From Marivirga arenosa (lineage in GTDB: Bacteria > Bacteroidota > Bacteroidia > Cytophagales > Cyclobacteriaceae), in the NCBI RefSeq assembly GCF_030503895.2, contig NZ_CP129970.2:1738001-1802000 (forward strand): a stretch of 64,000 nt of DNA, written 5' to 3'. The translations under genes and the position numbers were made by a program. Of the stretch, positions 15,474 to 24,887 are shown in pieces. Numbering within the stretch: the first letter of the stretch is position 1; each line of letters starts with the position of its first letter. Under the pieces are notes generated by a model. The model saw only the letters and a list, made by a program, of their open reading frames with translations, was not told the origin of the DNA and made no database searches.

Positions 15474-17825
15474 TTAAAAGATATAATTAATTCGTAATTC
15501 AAAATTTCTACCCGTTTCAGCAGCGTAAAAACGCAATCGATTGAGGTAGTCTGTGTAGTTCACATTCATTAAATTGTAAATGCTAAAGCCTACATTAAGT
15601 TGGGTATCGCCAAACTCTTTGGAAGTATCAATTGAGAAATTGCTGATAAAATAGCCTTCAGGCACGGGTACAGTTCCTCTTTCATAAGCTTCAGTTTCTG
15701 TTATAGGAGCTCTAAACTGTTCAAATACTTTAAGCCCGCTAAAGCTAAAATCAATTTCTCTAAACCCTAAGCGGTCTGTTATTCTCCAGTTTAGGCTGTT
15801 TTCCCATCGATCTGCTGGCATAAAAATCAATGGTAAGTTGTTGCTTAAATCATTTCCTCTAATAATTGAAGCCTTAGAATTGAGACTGAAATGATGAAAA
15901 AATTCATAGCTTCCAATTATATCGGTACCGTATAAGGAGGCCATGGTTTGTCGGTATTGATAAACAGGGAAGGCTCCTCTAATAGTTAAGCGAGGTTCTT
16001 CTGGTTCTAAATAAATGTAATTATTGATTCTACTAGCATAGGCATCAATATTCAGTTTTAGTTTTTCATTCCAATTAAACTGAAAGCTGTGAATCCATTT
16101 TAAAGAAGTCTCTGGTAATAATTGATCATCACCTTCTTCTATAGCCGCTACGCTATGATGCAAGCCTTGGCTGTATAGCTCATTGATGCTAGGTGCTCTT
16201 TGGCTCCAGCTCAGATTACTTTTATACTTCAAATGTTTGCTAAAATCATACCCACCGCCAATTATTCCAGCAAACATATTATACTGATGGGTAGGGTTGA
16301 TTAATTCCTTGTTCTCATCAAATTTTAATACATCAAGCGCAATGATGTCGTAACGAAGACCTGCTTCAAGGTTCCAGTTGTTTTCTATCCATGATTCGTT
16401 TAGGAAAGCGCCAGCTTGAAAACTTGAATAATTAGGGATAAGGGGAGTAGTTCCAGTACCCGGAACATTTTTGTTGTTTTGATATTCATAATCTAGTCCT
16501 ATTTCACCACTTAAATTGTTCCAAATAGGGTCATGATGAAACTGAAGCTTCGCTATATGGCTATCCAATTGTAAATCAACCGCTGCAATTTCGCTTCTAC
16601 CCCCTCTTCTTACATCATATTCTTTTCTAGCATTTTGCTGGTAAGCATATATAAAGTCAAAATCCCCATAGCTGGATCTATCTAAATGGACTTTTGCTTT
16701 TAGTAATTGATGTACTACTTGCTGTTTAGGGTTATTGATTTCATAAGAAAATGCTTCTGTAAAAAAAGGAGGCCTTCTATCTAAAGCTTCGAAGAAGTTA
16801 TCTACATTTCCGATATGGGCTCCTCTTAAAATTCCTATTTCGGTCGAGAATCTACTGTAAAATAAATCAGCCTGTAAATCTTTTTTAATGTAATTGGCTG
16901 CTCCTGAAAAATTAAGCTCTTCACTACCGGTGTTAGTAAGGTTATAATCTGCTGTGTGTTGATCTCCTGATTTCCTCGCAGAAGATTGTACTCTCCAATT
17001 TATAGATTCTTCTTTGTTTAAAAAGATACTTCCGGATAGCATTGCTGATCCTATTCCGCCTCTACCATTTGTAAAGCCTACTAAGTCAAGGCTTCCATGT
17101 AAAGCAGAATCAGGCAATAATGGTTCTGGATCTAATAATAATGCCCCGCCTATTGCTCTTGGTCCATATTTAACCGATGAAGCTCCTTTCACTACCGTAA
17201 TTCTGGAAGCTACAAAAGGATCAATCTCAGGTGCATGATCTATCCCCCATTGCTGGCCCATTTGAGAAACTTCATTATTTACTACTTGAATTCGGCTTCC
17301 AAATAAGCCGTGTATCATAGGTTTATTTATTCCAGGGCCTGTTTTTATATTGTTTACTCCCGGAAGTGTACTTACAGATTCTGATAGGGATTTTCCTTTC
17401 AGTTTTTTAAGCTCTCGAGTGGTTAATACATTCTCAACATTTGTTAGCATTACTTGTTCTCTTTTATGAGAATGCACGCTTACAGCTGACAATACATTTT
17501 CTTTAGGGATAAGATAAAAATCTTGTTTTATGTCTGTGGAATTCACTGTAATAAGGGTATTCCTTTTCTTATACTCTACTTGGCTTATTATAAGTTCATA
17601 ACTACTATTACAATCCAAATTGATATTAAAAAAGCCTCTTTCATCAGTTTGGGTTCCAGCATTAAGTTCAGGAAAATATAAGGTGGCAAAACCAATAGCT
17701 TCATGTTCTCCTTCAGAGAGCACTCTGCCCGATAAGTTAACTTTACAATCATCTTGTGCTGAAAGCAAAGTAGCCGAACTTAACATCAGGCTTATCATCC
17801 ATAATATTTTTCCTAAACGCAACAT
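15474..17825 (-). CDS. TonB-dependent outer-membrane receptor
   Basis: A 783-residue receptor that imports a ligand across the outer membrane using TonB energy. Order: signal peptide (to about residue 24, ending LLSAQ), a CarboxypepD-regulatory-like domain (about 30-110, typical of Bacteroidota), a plug domain (LSESVSTLPGVNNIKTGPG, then IHGLFGSRIQVVNNEVSQMG and IDHAPEIDPFVASRITVVKGASSVKYG), and the 22-strand barrel ending in aromatic ELRINYIF. The plug looks like that of ZnuD/zinc-type receptors, so zinc or another metal is possible; this is a guess from resemblance. The first gene of an operon with the lipoprotein at 14889. A GCAAC/GTTGC dyad covers the start codon. Confidence 0.88.
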   Translation of the reverse strand: MLRLGKILWMISLMLSSATLLSAQDDCKVNLSGRVLSEGEHEAIGFATLYFPELNAGTQTDERGFFNINLDCNSSYELIISQVEYKKRNTLITVNSTDIKQDFYLIPKENVLSAVSVHSHKREQVMLTNVENVLTTRELKKLKGKSLSESVSTLPGVNNIKTGPGINKPMIHGLFGSRIQVVNNEVSQMGQQWGIDHAPEIDPFVASRITVVKGASSVKYGPRAIGGALLLDPEPLLPDSALHGSLDLVGFTNGRGGIGSAMLSGSIFLNKEESINWRVQSSARKSGDQHTADYNLTNTGSEELNFSGAANYIKKDLQADLFYSRFSTEIGILRGAHIGNVDNFFEALDRRPPFFTEAFSYEINNPKQQVVHQLLKAKVHLDRSSYGDFDFIYAYQQNARKEYDVRRGGRSEIAAVDLQLDSHIAKLQFHHDPIWNNLSGEIGLDYEYQNNKNVPGTGTTPLIPNYSSFQAGAFLNESWIENNWNLEAGLRYDIIALDVLKFDENKELINPTHQYNMFAGIIGGGYDFSKHLKYKSNLSWSQRAPSINELYSQGLHHSVAAIEEGDDQLLPETSLKWIHSFQFNWNEKLKLNIDAYASRINNYIYLEPEEPRLTIRGAFPVYQYRQTMASLYGTDIIGSYEFFHHFSLNSKASIIRGNDLSNNLPLIFMPADRWENSLNWRITDRLGFREIDFSFSGLKVFEQFRAPITETEAYERGTVPVPEGYFISNFSIDTSKEFGDTQLNVGFSIYNLMNVNYTDYLNRLRFYAAETGRNFELRINYIF

Positions 17826-17849
17826 TGTTGCAAATATATAAAAGTTGCG
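17819..17849. promoter_or_regulatory. Candidate operator over the TonB receptor start
   Basis: GCAAC (17819-17823) and GTTGC (17827-17831) form a perfect dyad around ATT that contains the start codon, with a further GTTGCG at 17844-17849. A Fur/Zur-like repressor could bind here, in agreement with a metal-uptake receptor. No known binding consensus was checked. Confidence 0.35.
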
Positions 17850-18049
17850 TTAATAAAACTCTCCTTTAAAAAATTCTTTTGTCCTTTGATGTAATTTTAC
17901 GCCTCTTGAAAGGATGAAACACTATTTTTTAGTAGGTTTGAAGATAATAATGCTTTGAAATCAAAGCTATGAGTTGGTATTATACTAGTTTTTTTAAAAG
18001 TATAATTCTTATCGAGTTAAGGTTTTAATGCAAACAATAAATTAAAAAC

Positions 18050-20290
18050 ATGAAAACTATGAAGAAACTATTAATCATAATCATGCTATGTGCACCCTTT
18101 ATGATGCATGCTCAAGAGCAAGATTATAAGGAAAGGTTTGAGCAATTAGGAACTATGTTGCCTACTCCTAATTCATATAGAACCGCATCTGGGGCTCCTG
18201 GTGAAGACTATTGGCAGCAAAAGGCGGATTACTCTATTAAAGTTAAATTGGATGAGTCATCTAATAAAGTAACAGGTTCAGAAACGGTTACCTATTACAA
18301 TCAGTCACCACATCCTTTAAATTACCTTTGGTTACAATTAGACCAAAACATGAGGGCAGAAGGATCTGATAGCGAATTAATCAGTACGGCTACGTTTTTC
18401 AATGACACTATTCCTGGTAAATATTTAGAGCAATATGTAGCGAATGGTGGTAATTCTTATGATTTCCCTGGTGGTTTTAACATTCAATCTGTTAAAAATG
18501 CAAATGGTGAAGCTATGGATTATTTAATCCAAAAAACCATGATGAAAATTCGTTTGCCGCAAGCCTTAAAGCCAGGTGAAAACATCTCTTTTTCTGTTGA
18601 GTGGAATTATTTCGTAAATGACAGAATGAAAGGTGGAGGAAGAAGTGGTTATGAATTCTTCGAAAAGGATGGAAATGCGCTATATACTATTGCTCAGTTT
18701 TACCCAAGAATGGCAGTTTATAATGATGTTGAAGGATGGCAAAATAAGCAGTTCATAGGCTCAGGTGAGTTTGCTTTAACTTTTGGGGATTATGATGTTG
18801 AAATTACAGTTCCTGATGATTTCATTGTTGGCGCAACTGGTATGGTTCAAAACGCTAAAGAAGTATTGACAAAAGATCAGTTCAAGCGTTACGAAAAAGC
18901 TTTAAAATCTACTGAACAGACTTTCATTGTTACGGAAGAAGAAGCAATTGAAAACGAGAAAGAGAAATCTAACAAATATGAAACCTGGAAATTCAAAGCT
19001 GAAAATGTAAGAGACTTTGGTTTTGCGGCTTCAAGAAAATTCATCTGGGATGGACAAATGGTTGAATTAGAAACTAAAAAACCATTTGCACAATCTTTCT
19101 ATCCTAAAGAAGGAAATCCATTATGGGAGAAGGAATCTACTAAGGCTGTTAAAAATACTTTAGAGCTATATTCTAAAAGAACTTTCGATTACCCTTATCC
19201 ACAAGCCACTTCAGTTCATGCAGCTTCTATCGGTATGGAGTATCCAATGATCTGCTTTAACTTTGGTCGTCCAGATGAAAACGGTGAGTATTCAGTAAGA
19301 ACTCAATTAGGAATGACTTATGTAATCGTGCATGAGGTAGGTCATAATTACTTCCCAATGATTGTGAACTCTGATGAGCGTCAGTGGGCATGGATGGATG
19401 AAGGCTTGAACTCATTCTTAGAGTCAAACGTAATGTTCGAATACTATCCTGACTTACCTTACAATGACAATATTCCTCAAGCGGTAACAGGTTATATGAA
19501 AAGTAGTAAAGATGCTCAAAGAGCCATTATGACAAACCCTGAGCAGGTATTAAGATTGGGCCCTAATGCTTATTCTAAGCCAGCAGCAGCCTTAAACTTA
19601 TTGAGAAATACCATCATGGGACCTGAGCTTTTTGATGAATCATTCAAAGCCTATGCGCAAAGATGGATGTTCAAGCACCCAACCCCTGCAGATTTCTTTA
19701 GAACTATGGAAGATGCATCAGCTGTTGATTTAGATTGGTTTTGGAGAGGATGGTTCTATACTACTGACCACGTTGATGTAAGTGTTGATGAAGTAAAATA
19801 CTTCCGAATCGCACAGGATGAGTCAGATATGGAGAAAAATGCTAAAGCACCGAAAGGTGATTTAGGTGAAAAAGAAGAAAAAGAAATGAAAACAGACTTT
19901 AGTGAAGGTCCGGATTACATTACAATTTCTGAAACGCCATCTTTCTGGTATGGTGAATACCGTAATAAAGTTGATGATGAAGCAATTGAAGCAAGATACG
20001 CTGACAAGCATTTCTATGAGGTAACTTTAAGCAATAAAGGTGGGTTAGTAACACCGTTAATCTTCAATATTGAATATAAAGACGGAACTAAAGAAGAGAA
20101 ATATATTCCAGCTGAAATCTGGAGGAAAAATGAAGGTAAAACTCGTAAGATGTTAATCCTTGATAAAGAAGTTTCGAAAATAGTATTTGATCCAGAAGGG
20201 GAATTAGCTGATACAGATCAAACTAATAATGTTTTCCCTAAAGCTGAGGGTAAAACTAAATTAGATGAGTTTAAAGAAAAGGGCGAGTAA
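18050..20290 (+). CDS. M1-family zinc aminopeptidase, secreted
   Basis: A 746-residue exported metallopeptidase. Residues 1-21 are a signal peptide (LIIIMLCAPFMMHAQ). The zinc site VIVHEVGHNYFP with WMDEGLNSFLE 19 residues later gives the HExxH-x18-E pattern of gluzincins; the substrate-side GMEYP (variant of GAMEN) precedes it. A beta-sandwich N-terminal domain (about 40-250) and a C-terminal helical part follow the M1 layout. It removes N-terminal amino acids from peptides, here in the periplasm. Alternative ATG codons at 18050 and 18059 are both compatible with the signal peptide. Confidence 0.9.
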   Translation: MKTMKKLLIIIMLCAPFMMHAQEQDYKERFEQLGTMLPTPNSYRTASGAPGEDYWQQKADYSIKVKLDESSNKVTGSETVTYYNQSPHPLNYLWLQLDQNMRAEGSDSELISTATFFNDTIPGKYLEQYVANGGNSYDFPGGFNIQSVKNANGEAMDYLIQKTMMKIRLPQALKPGENISFSVEWNYFVNDRMKGGGRSGYEFFEKDGNALYTIAQFYPRMAVYNDVEGWQNKQFIGSGEFALTFGDYDVEITVPDDFIVGATGMVQNAKEVLTKDQFKRYEKALKSTEQTFIVTEEEAIENEKEKSNKYETWKFKAENVRDFGFAASRKFIWDGQMVELETKKPFAQSFYPKEGNPLWEKESTKAVKNTLELYSKRTFDYPYPQATSVHAASIGMEYPMICFNFGRPDENGEYSVRTQLGMTYVIVHEVGHNYFPMIVNSDERQWAWMDEGLNSFLESNVMFEYYPDLPYNDNIPQAVTGYMKSSKDAQRAIMTNPEQVLRLGPNAYSKPAAALNLLRNTIMGPELFDESFKAYAQRWMFKHPTPADFFRTMEDASAVDLDWFWRGWFYTTDHVDVSVDEVKYFRIAQDESDMEKNAKAPKGDLGEKEEKEMKTDFSEGPDYITISETPSFWYGEYRNKVDDEAIEARYADKHFYEVTLSNKGGLVTPLIFNIEYKDGTKEEKYIPAEIWRKNEGKTRKMLILDKEVSKIVFDPEGELADTDQTNNVFPKAEGKTKLDEFKEKGE

Positions 20291-20311
20291 AATCCTCTTA
20301 AGTTAAAATTT

Positions 20312-20345
20312 GAAGCCATCTCATTTATTTGAGATGGCTTTTTTG
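20312..20345 (+). terminator. Rho-independent terminator of the M1 peptidase gene
   Basis: Perfect 11-base stem (20313-20323 with 20330-20340), six-base loop, T run. Just beyond, TATCCCC/GGGGATA (20355-20372) is a further small palindrome without a T run. Confidence 0.9.
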
Positions 20346-20510
20346 TTTTTAATCTATCCCCTAGAGGGGATATTAGGGGTGTATTGTTATTTTTTATTCT
20401 TTTTTCTTGATAAAAAAGATAGAAGAATCTGGACAATCCGCTACTAGCTAGCAGAAAACCCACATTCTACCGCTGGCCCGTATTTTTTTCTTTCCCACCC
20501 ACTGAATTAG

Positions 20511-20586
20511 GTCTAAGCGGACGCTTGAATCAGCTGCAAGATGAAATAGACAACATTAAAATAGTGCAAGCATTCGCTTGTGCTTT
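20511..20586. repeat. REPIN-like pair of inverted palindromes, copy 2
   Basis: AAGCGGACGCTT near 20515-20526 and a related CAAGCATTCGCTTG near 20567-20580 in inverted orientation, about 40 bases apart. The first arm shares GCGGACGCTTGAA with the family at 1131-1190. Divergence between arms suggests an old copy. The remaining bases of this 320-base intergenic stretch show only the terminator and a small palindrome. Confidence 0.5.
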
Positions 20587-20613
20587 AGATAGCATATTTT
20601 ATGAAGTGGTTTT

Positions 20614-21492
20614 TTACTGAATCAATTCCTTATTCCCATCATCCAAACCATGCTCAAATTGTAAAGTGATATGACCAATAGAAAAATGGCTTTGCATTAA
20701 ATTTTCTATTTTTTCTTGTATGGCATGGGTTTCACTTACATTCAAATCATCATTGAGGTCAACATGAGCTTCCATATGAATGGTATACTCATCCAACTGC
20801 CAGATATGAATATGATGAATATTCTTTACTTCGGTTAACTTTTCTACTTTCTTAACTATCTCAGGAATATCCACACCTTCCGGTACAAATTGCATTAATA
20901 TTTTGGCAGAACTCCATAAAAGCTTCCAAGAAGTTGCAATTAGGTATATACCAATTAGGATGGATAAAATACTATCAACCCAAGTAATTCCATAATATTT
21001 CATGGCTAAACCTCCCCCTAAAACGGCTACTGAAAAGAGAGTATCGGATAATAAATGCAAAAAAGCAGATTTCATATTCATGCTGTGTTTTGCATCTGAA
21101 GCCAAAAAGACAACGCTTAATCCATTTGCTACAATTGCTACAGCTGCTAACCAAATCACCAATTCATTATTTATTTCTAATGATTGTGCAACTTGAAGCC
21201 TCTGAATACTTTCTACGATAATGTAAATAGCTACTGCAATGATGACTGCTGAATTGACAAAAGCGGCTAGTACTTCGGCTCTTTTATAGCCAAAAGATTT
21301 ACTATAGGTAGCTTCCTTACTGGCTAAAATAATGGCTACTAAACTTAAAATAAGAGCGGCTACATCACTGAAATTGTGCATGGCATCGGATATCAATGCC
21401 ATGGAATTTCCCACTATACCCCCAATTATTTGAGAAGCTGTGATGATAATGTTTAATAAAATCACCCACTTTAATCTGGTCTCTCTCTTCAT
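20614..21492 (-). CDS. Cation diffusion facilitator (CDF) metal exporter
   Basis: A 292-residue inner-membrane antiporter of the CzcD/ZitB group that expels Zn2+ or similar ions in exchange for protons. It shows six membrane helices with metal-site residues in helix 2 (SDAMHNFSDVAALILS) and helix 5 (HLLSDTLFSVAV), and a C-terminal cytoplasmic domain (about 205-285) with the usual HIHIWQLDEYTIHMEAHVDL segment. No long histidine-rich loop, so metal selectivity is open. It is transcribed alone. Confidence 0.9.
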   Translation of the reverse strand: MKRETRLKWVILLNIIITASQIIGGIVGNSMALISDAMHNFSDVAALILSLVAIILASKEATYSKSFGYKRAEVLAAFVNSAVIIAVAIYIIVESIQRLQVAQSLEINNELVIWLAAVAIVANGLSVVFLASDAKHSMNMKSAFLHLLSDTLFSVAVLGGGLAMKYYGITWVDSILSILIGIYLIATSWKLLWSSAKILMQFVPEGVDIPEIVKKVEKLTEVKNIHHIHIWQLDEYTIHMEAHVDLNDDLNVSETHAIQEKIENLMQSHFSIGHITLQFEHGLDDGNKELIQ

Positions 21493-21539
21493 AAAAATGA
21501 AAATATATATTTTTCCACAATTATAAGAGCCAACGGAGA

Positions 21540-22130
21540 TTAAAAGCTATAAGTTAATGCAACAGAGATGCTATTGCTGATAATTCTGCTATGATAATTT
21601 TCTTTTTGAAAAGGGATTAAGCTTTGAATTTGTGACTCTGGTTTAATTAAAACCCTAAATTGATTATAGTGATATTGTATACCTGCTGCCAAGGAAAAAC
21701 CAATACCAGATTGTTGATCTGTACCGTAATCATCGACAGCATTGGTTTGAAAATTTAATAAAGGGCCTGCTTCAGCAAATAGATATTTTAAAATATTGGC
21801 ATGAAGTAAAAAAGGAACATTTATGGTTTCAACCTTAAAATCCCATGTCTGAAGTTCTCCTGTTGAGGAAATATTTCTCGTTTGCATCCAGTTTTGCTGG
21901 TATTGTAAGCCTGAATTCAATGAGAAATGATCATTCAATTTATAGGAATAAACCAAACCTATTTTATTCCCTTTTATATGATGATAAGAAGAAGCACCAG
22001 CTAACATAGCAAATCCGGTAGTACCTCCATCATAAATATAGTCGTAAGATATACCAACTGAATGCTTTTGCGCATTTATATAAGATATGCTAATAAAGCT
22101 TAATAGGATTAGGCTGAAAAGTTGTTTCAT
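21540..22130 (-). CDS. Outer-membrane beta-barrel protein
   Basis: A 196-residue exported protein starting at the ATG at 22130, which gives a clean signal peptide (MKQLFSLILLSFISISYINA); a longer open frame to 22190 has no signal at its start and is not preferred. The mature part alternates amphipathic strands with aromatic ends (SLNSGLQYQQNWMQ, FLLHANILKYLFAEAGPLLNFQ, SISVALTYSF) as in porin-family/OmpA-like small barrels of Bacteroidota. Function is unknown. The final aromatic Phe is typical of outer-membrane insertion signals. Confidence 0.7.
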   Translation of the reverse strand: MKQLFSLILLSFISISYINAQKHSVGISYDYIYDGGTTGFAMLAGASSYHHIKGNKIGLVYSYKLNDHFSLNSGLQYQQNWMQTRNISSTGELQTWDFKVETINVPFLLHANILKYLFAEAGPLLNFQTNAVDDYGTDQQSGIGFSLAAGIQYHYNQFRVLIKPESQIQSLIPFQKENYHSRIISNSISVALTYSF

Positions 22131-22189
22131 TGATTTTGGTTTAAAGTTCAGTTTACAGACACCTGTAAGTAATGATTGGTTGTTATACA

Positions 22190-22218
22190 AAAAAGCCCCA
22201 GTAAATATTTACTGAGGC
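22190..22218 (-). terminator. Terminator of the S15 peptidase gene
   Basis: A 12-base stem (22195-22206 with 22207-22218, one mismatch), followed on the minus strand by a T run. It lies 28 bases after the S15 peptidase stop. Confidence 0.82.
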
Positions 22219-22246
22219 TTCAACCTATTCAAATTTAAATTCTATT

Positions 22247-24163
22247 TTATTTATCTAATTCTAATTGTAATGATTGAGGAGTAGTTTGTAATTCACCTAT
22301 CTCAATTTTAGAATCTCCCTTAACCGTAATTGTGGCTTTGATGAAATCTTCTTCATTGGCTTTGTAGATGTTATCTACATATTTCTGAGGATTTCTATCA
22401 ATATAAGGGAACCAAGTAGAGTGAATTTGCACCATCACTTTATGTCCTTTTTTGAAGGTGTGTAAAATATCTTGCAATGCAATTTCAACTTCATCTTCTT
22501 CATTAGGTACGAATGGTTTAGGATCAGCAAAGCTGTCTCTGAATCGTCCTCTGAATACCTCTGCTCTTACCAATTGCTGATAATTACCCATCACAATATT
22601 ATCAGGATTATGCTCATAGCTTTCATGATCTGGTGGATAAACATCAATCAATTTCACAATGAAGTCAGCATCGGTAGAAGAAATAGCCACTTTTAATTTG
22701 GCGGCAATTTCACCAGCTAAAGTTAAATCCTCACCTAATTCGTCAGATTCCCATACCAATACATCTGGTCTACGAGCGGCATGTCTTTGATCATCCGTCA
22801 TATAAGGACGAGGGGTGAAAGTAACAGATTCGGTAAATGAAGTATAAGGTACTGGTTTTGCGGGATCAGAAACATAGCTAAATTCATCATCATTGCTTCC
22901 TTCACCGTTTATTAAAAGTTTTCCATTTTTAGCAAAACCTAAAGTTGTTTTTGGAATTTGTGGAGGCCAAACATCAAACTTTTGCCACTCTTTTAATCCC
23001 GTATCGAACATATAAGCTTCAGGTAAATCGGGTTTGCCCTTACCATCTCTTAAGAAGTGGTTGAAAAAGGTTCTTTCAATTTCCTTCTGATAAAAGGTAG
23101 AAATACTATCTCCAAAGTAAATATGATTTACAGCTTGAAAGCCTTTTTCTCTAGCCCAATCGCCATGACTCCAAGGACCAAACACAATAGTATTGTAAGC
23201 ATCTGGGCTTGTCTTTTCAATCGTTTTATAAATGTTCAAAGGACCGTATAAATCTTCCGCATCATACCATCCCCCTACAACCATAACCGCATGGTCAATA
23301 TCATCTAAATGAGGGATAATACTTCTTTTCTGCCAGAATTCATCATAATTAGGGTGCTCCACAGTTTGCTCCCAGAATTCATTATCGAAATGAATTTTCT
23401 CAGTGATATTTTTCAGTGGGCCTAATTCTAAATGATAATCATAGCCATCTGCTGCATTAGCTGTTCTCATTCTCATTAAAGCTTCTCTATACCATGATTC
23501 AGTTGTAGGCTCTTCTGTTTGATAGCCAAAAACTGGATAAGCAGCAGTATAGGATTGTAAATAAGCTCCATTATGGTGAAAATCATCAAAGAAGAAATCT
23601 CCAATTGGCGCTTGCGGAGAACTAGCTTTTAATGCCGGGTGAGCATCAGGTAAAGCAGCGGCTGTATAAAAACCAGGGTAGCTGATACCCCATTGTCCTA
23701 CTTTCCCATTTGTTTTGCCTTTAAGGTATTTTAACAACCATTCGATAGTGTCATAAGTATCTGAGCTTTCATCAGCTTCTTTTTTATGCTTATTACCTGG
23801 GATATTAGGTGTCATATTGGTCCATTCTCCTTCTGACATCCATCGCCCTCTTACATCCTGATAAACGAAAATAAATTTATCCTCCATTAAATATTTTGAA
23901 GGCCCTAGTGAACGTTTATAGGCATCAGGTCCGTAGGGAGCAATGCTATAACAAGTCCTTTGCATCATAATAGGATATTCACCTTCTTCTTTTGGGGTGT
24001 AGATGGCAGTGTAAAGTCTGGTGCCATCACGCATTGGAATGTAGACTTCTTCCTTATCGTAATTTTCTTTTACATAACTGCTTTCTTCTTTATTCTCCTG
24101 AGCTTGTAGACTAGTACTCGTCAAAAAGAAAAAGCTAATTATTAATACTATGTATCTCTTCAT
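22247..24163 (-). CDS. CocE/NonD-family hydrolase (S15 X-Pro dipeptidyl-peptidase type)
   Basis: A 638-residue secreted alpha/beta hydrolase. The signal peptide covers residues 1-21. The nucleophile motif WGISYPGFYTAAALP carries the GxSYxG form of peptidase family S15; VVGGWYDAEDLYGPLNIY and FGPWSHGDWAREKG supply the acid and histidine. The C-terminal third (from about residue 410) is the jelly-roll domain typical of X-Pro dipeptidyl-peptidases, cocaine esterase and glutaryl-7-ACA acylase. It probably cleaves proline-containing peptides or esters outside the cytoplasm; the exact substrate cannot be read from sequence. Stands alone, own terminator. Confidence 0.9.
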   Translation of the reverse strand: MKRYIVLIISFFFLTSTSLQAQENKEESSYVKENYDKEEVYIPMRDGTRLYTAIYTPKEEGEYPIMMQRTCYSIAPYGPDAYKRSLGPSKYLMEDKFIFVYQDVRGRWMSEGEWTNMTPNIPGNKHKKEADESSDTYDTIEWLLKYLKGKTNGKVGQWGISYPGFYTAAALPDAHPALKASSPQAPIGDFFFDDFHHNGAYLQSYTAAYPVFGYQTEEPTTESWYREALMRMRTANAADGYDYHLELGPLKNITEKIHFDNEFWEQTVEHPNYDEFWQKRSIIPHLDDIDHAVMVVGGWYDAEDLYGPLNIYKTIEKTSPDAYNTIVFGPWSHGDWAREKGFQAVNHIYFGDSISTFYQKEIERTFFNHFLRDGKGKPDLPEAYMFDTGLKEWQKFDVWPPQIPKTTLGFAKNGKLLINGEGSNDDEFSYVSDPAKPVPYTSFTESVTFTPRPYMTDDQRHAARRPDVLVWESDELGEDLTLAGEIAAKLKVAISSTDADFIVKLIDVYPPDHESYEHNPDNIVMGNYQQLVRAEVFRGRFRDSFADPKPFVPNEEDEVEIALQDILHTFKKGHKVMVQIHSTWFPYIDRNPQKYVDNIYKANEEDFIKATITVKGDSKIEIGELQTTPQSLQLELDK

Positions 24164-24365
24164 TTTAGATAAAGTTTAATTTTGGAATCTTAAGTTAATA
24201 AATAAGTCTTTTAGATGAATCAATAGCTTTCAAATTTTGATGGGTGGTTTAAATTAATAGATTCATCAAAAGTCAGATATAACTATTTAAAAATAAAATA
24301 TTAATAAATTTTGGCAGATGATCATTTAAGTATTAGTTTGAAGGTTTGTAATAACCTTATAAATA

Positions 24366-24887
24366 ATGGAATATAACCAAAACCAATGTTCTCATTGTAA
24401 TGAGAGTATTTCCTCAGAAGATGTATTTTGCCCTAATTGCGGCTACCCTGAAAATGGGGATCAGAAAGAGAAGGATAAGTTTGAATACAGAATAGAACTT
24501 CGAAAAAATGTATTGAATGATGCTAAAAAGAAGTTGAAAAATGTGAAAATTTTACTTTGGGTTCTGGCAGCAATTAATTTAGTATTAGGAATTATTTTTC
24601 TGATGCAAGATCTCACTTTTTATGATGGAATTGGACTTATAATTTCTGCCATAGTATTTTCTGCTTGCGTATTTTGGGTTAATAAACAACCACTAACAGG
24701 AATATTAGCGGCCTTTATATTTTGGCTACTATTGCAACTTTCTGTAGTTTTTACTGATCCTGCTTTATTGCTAAATGGAATAATACTTAAACTGGTATTT
24801 ATTGGGATTTTCGTGAAAGGAATTTCATCAGCAAAAGATTATAATGAATACAGTCAAAAATTGCAGACCATAAATGCAAGAAATTAA
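24366..24887 (+). CDS. Zinc-ribbon membrane protein
   Basis: A 173-residue protein. Residues 8-26 hold two CxxC pairs (CSHC, CPNC), a zinc ribbon. Then come a charged stretch and about four membrane helices (ILLWVLAAINLVLGIIFLM and following). It has no known function. The gene overlaps the next one by 14 bases; the neighbour also starts with a zinc ribbon followed by membrane helices, so the two probably act in one membrane complex. Confidence 0.7.
   Translation: MEYNQNQCSHCNESISSEDVFCPNCGYPENGDQKEKDKFEYRIELRKNVLNDAKKKLKNVKILLWVLAAINLVLGIIFLMQDLTFYDGIGLIISAIVFSACVFWVNKQPLTGILAAFIFWLLLQLSVVFTDPALLLNGIILKLVFIGIFVKGISSAKDYNEYSQKLQTINARN

Noticed and set aside
21540..22190. Start of the beta-barrel gene at 22190
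   Set aside because: The extra 20 residues have no signal peptide, whereas the internal ATG at 22130 gives a normal one; the longer start would also reach the terminator of the upstream gene.
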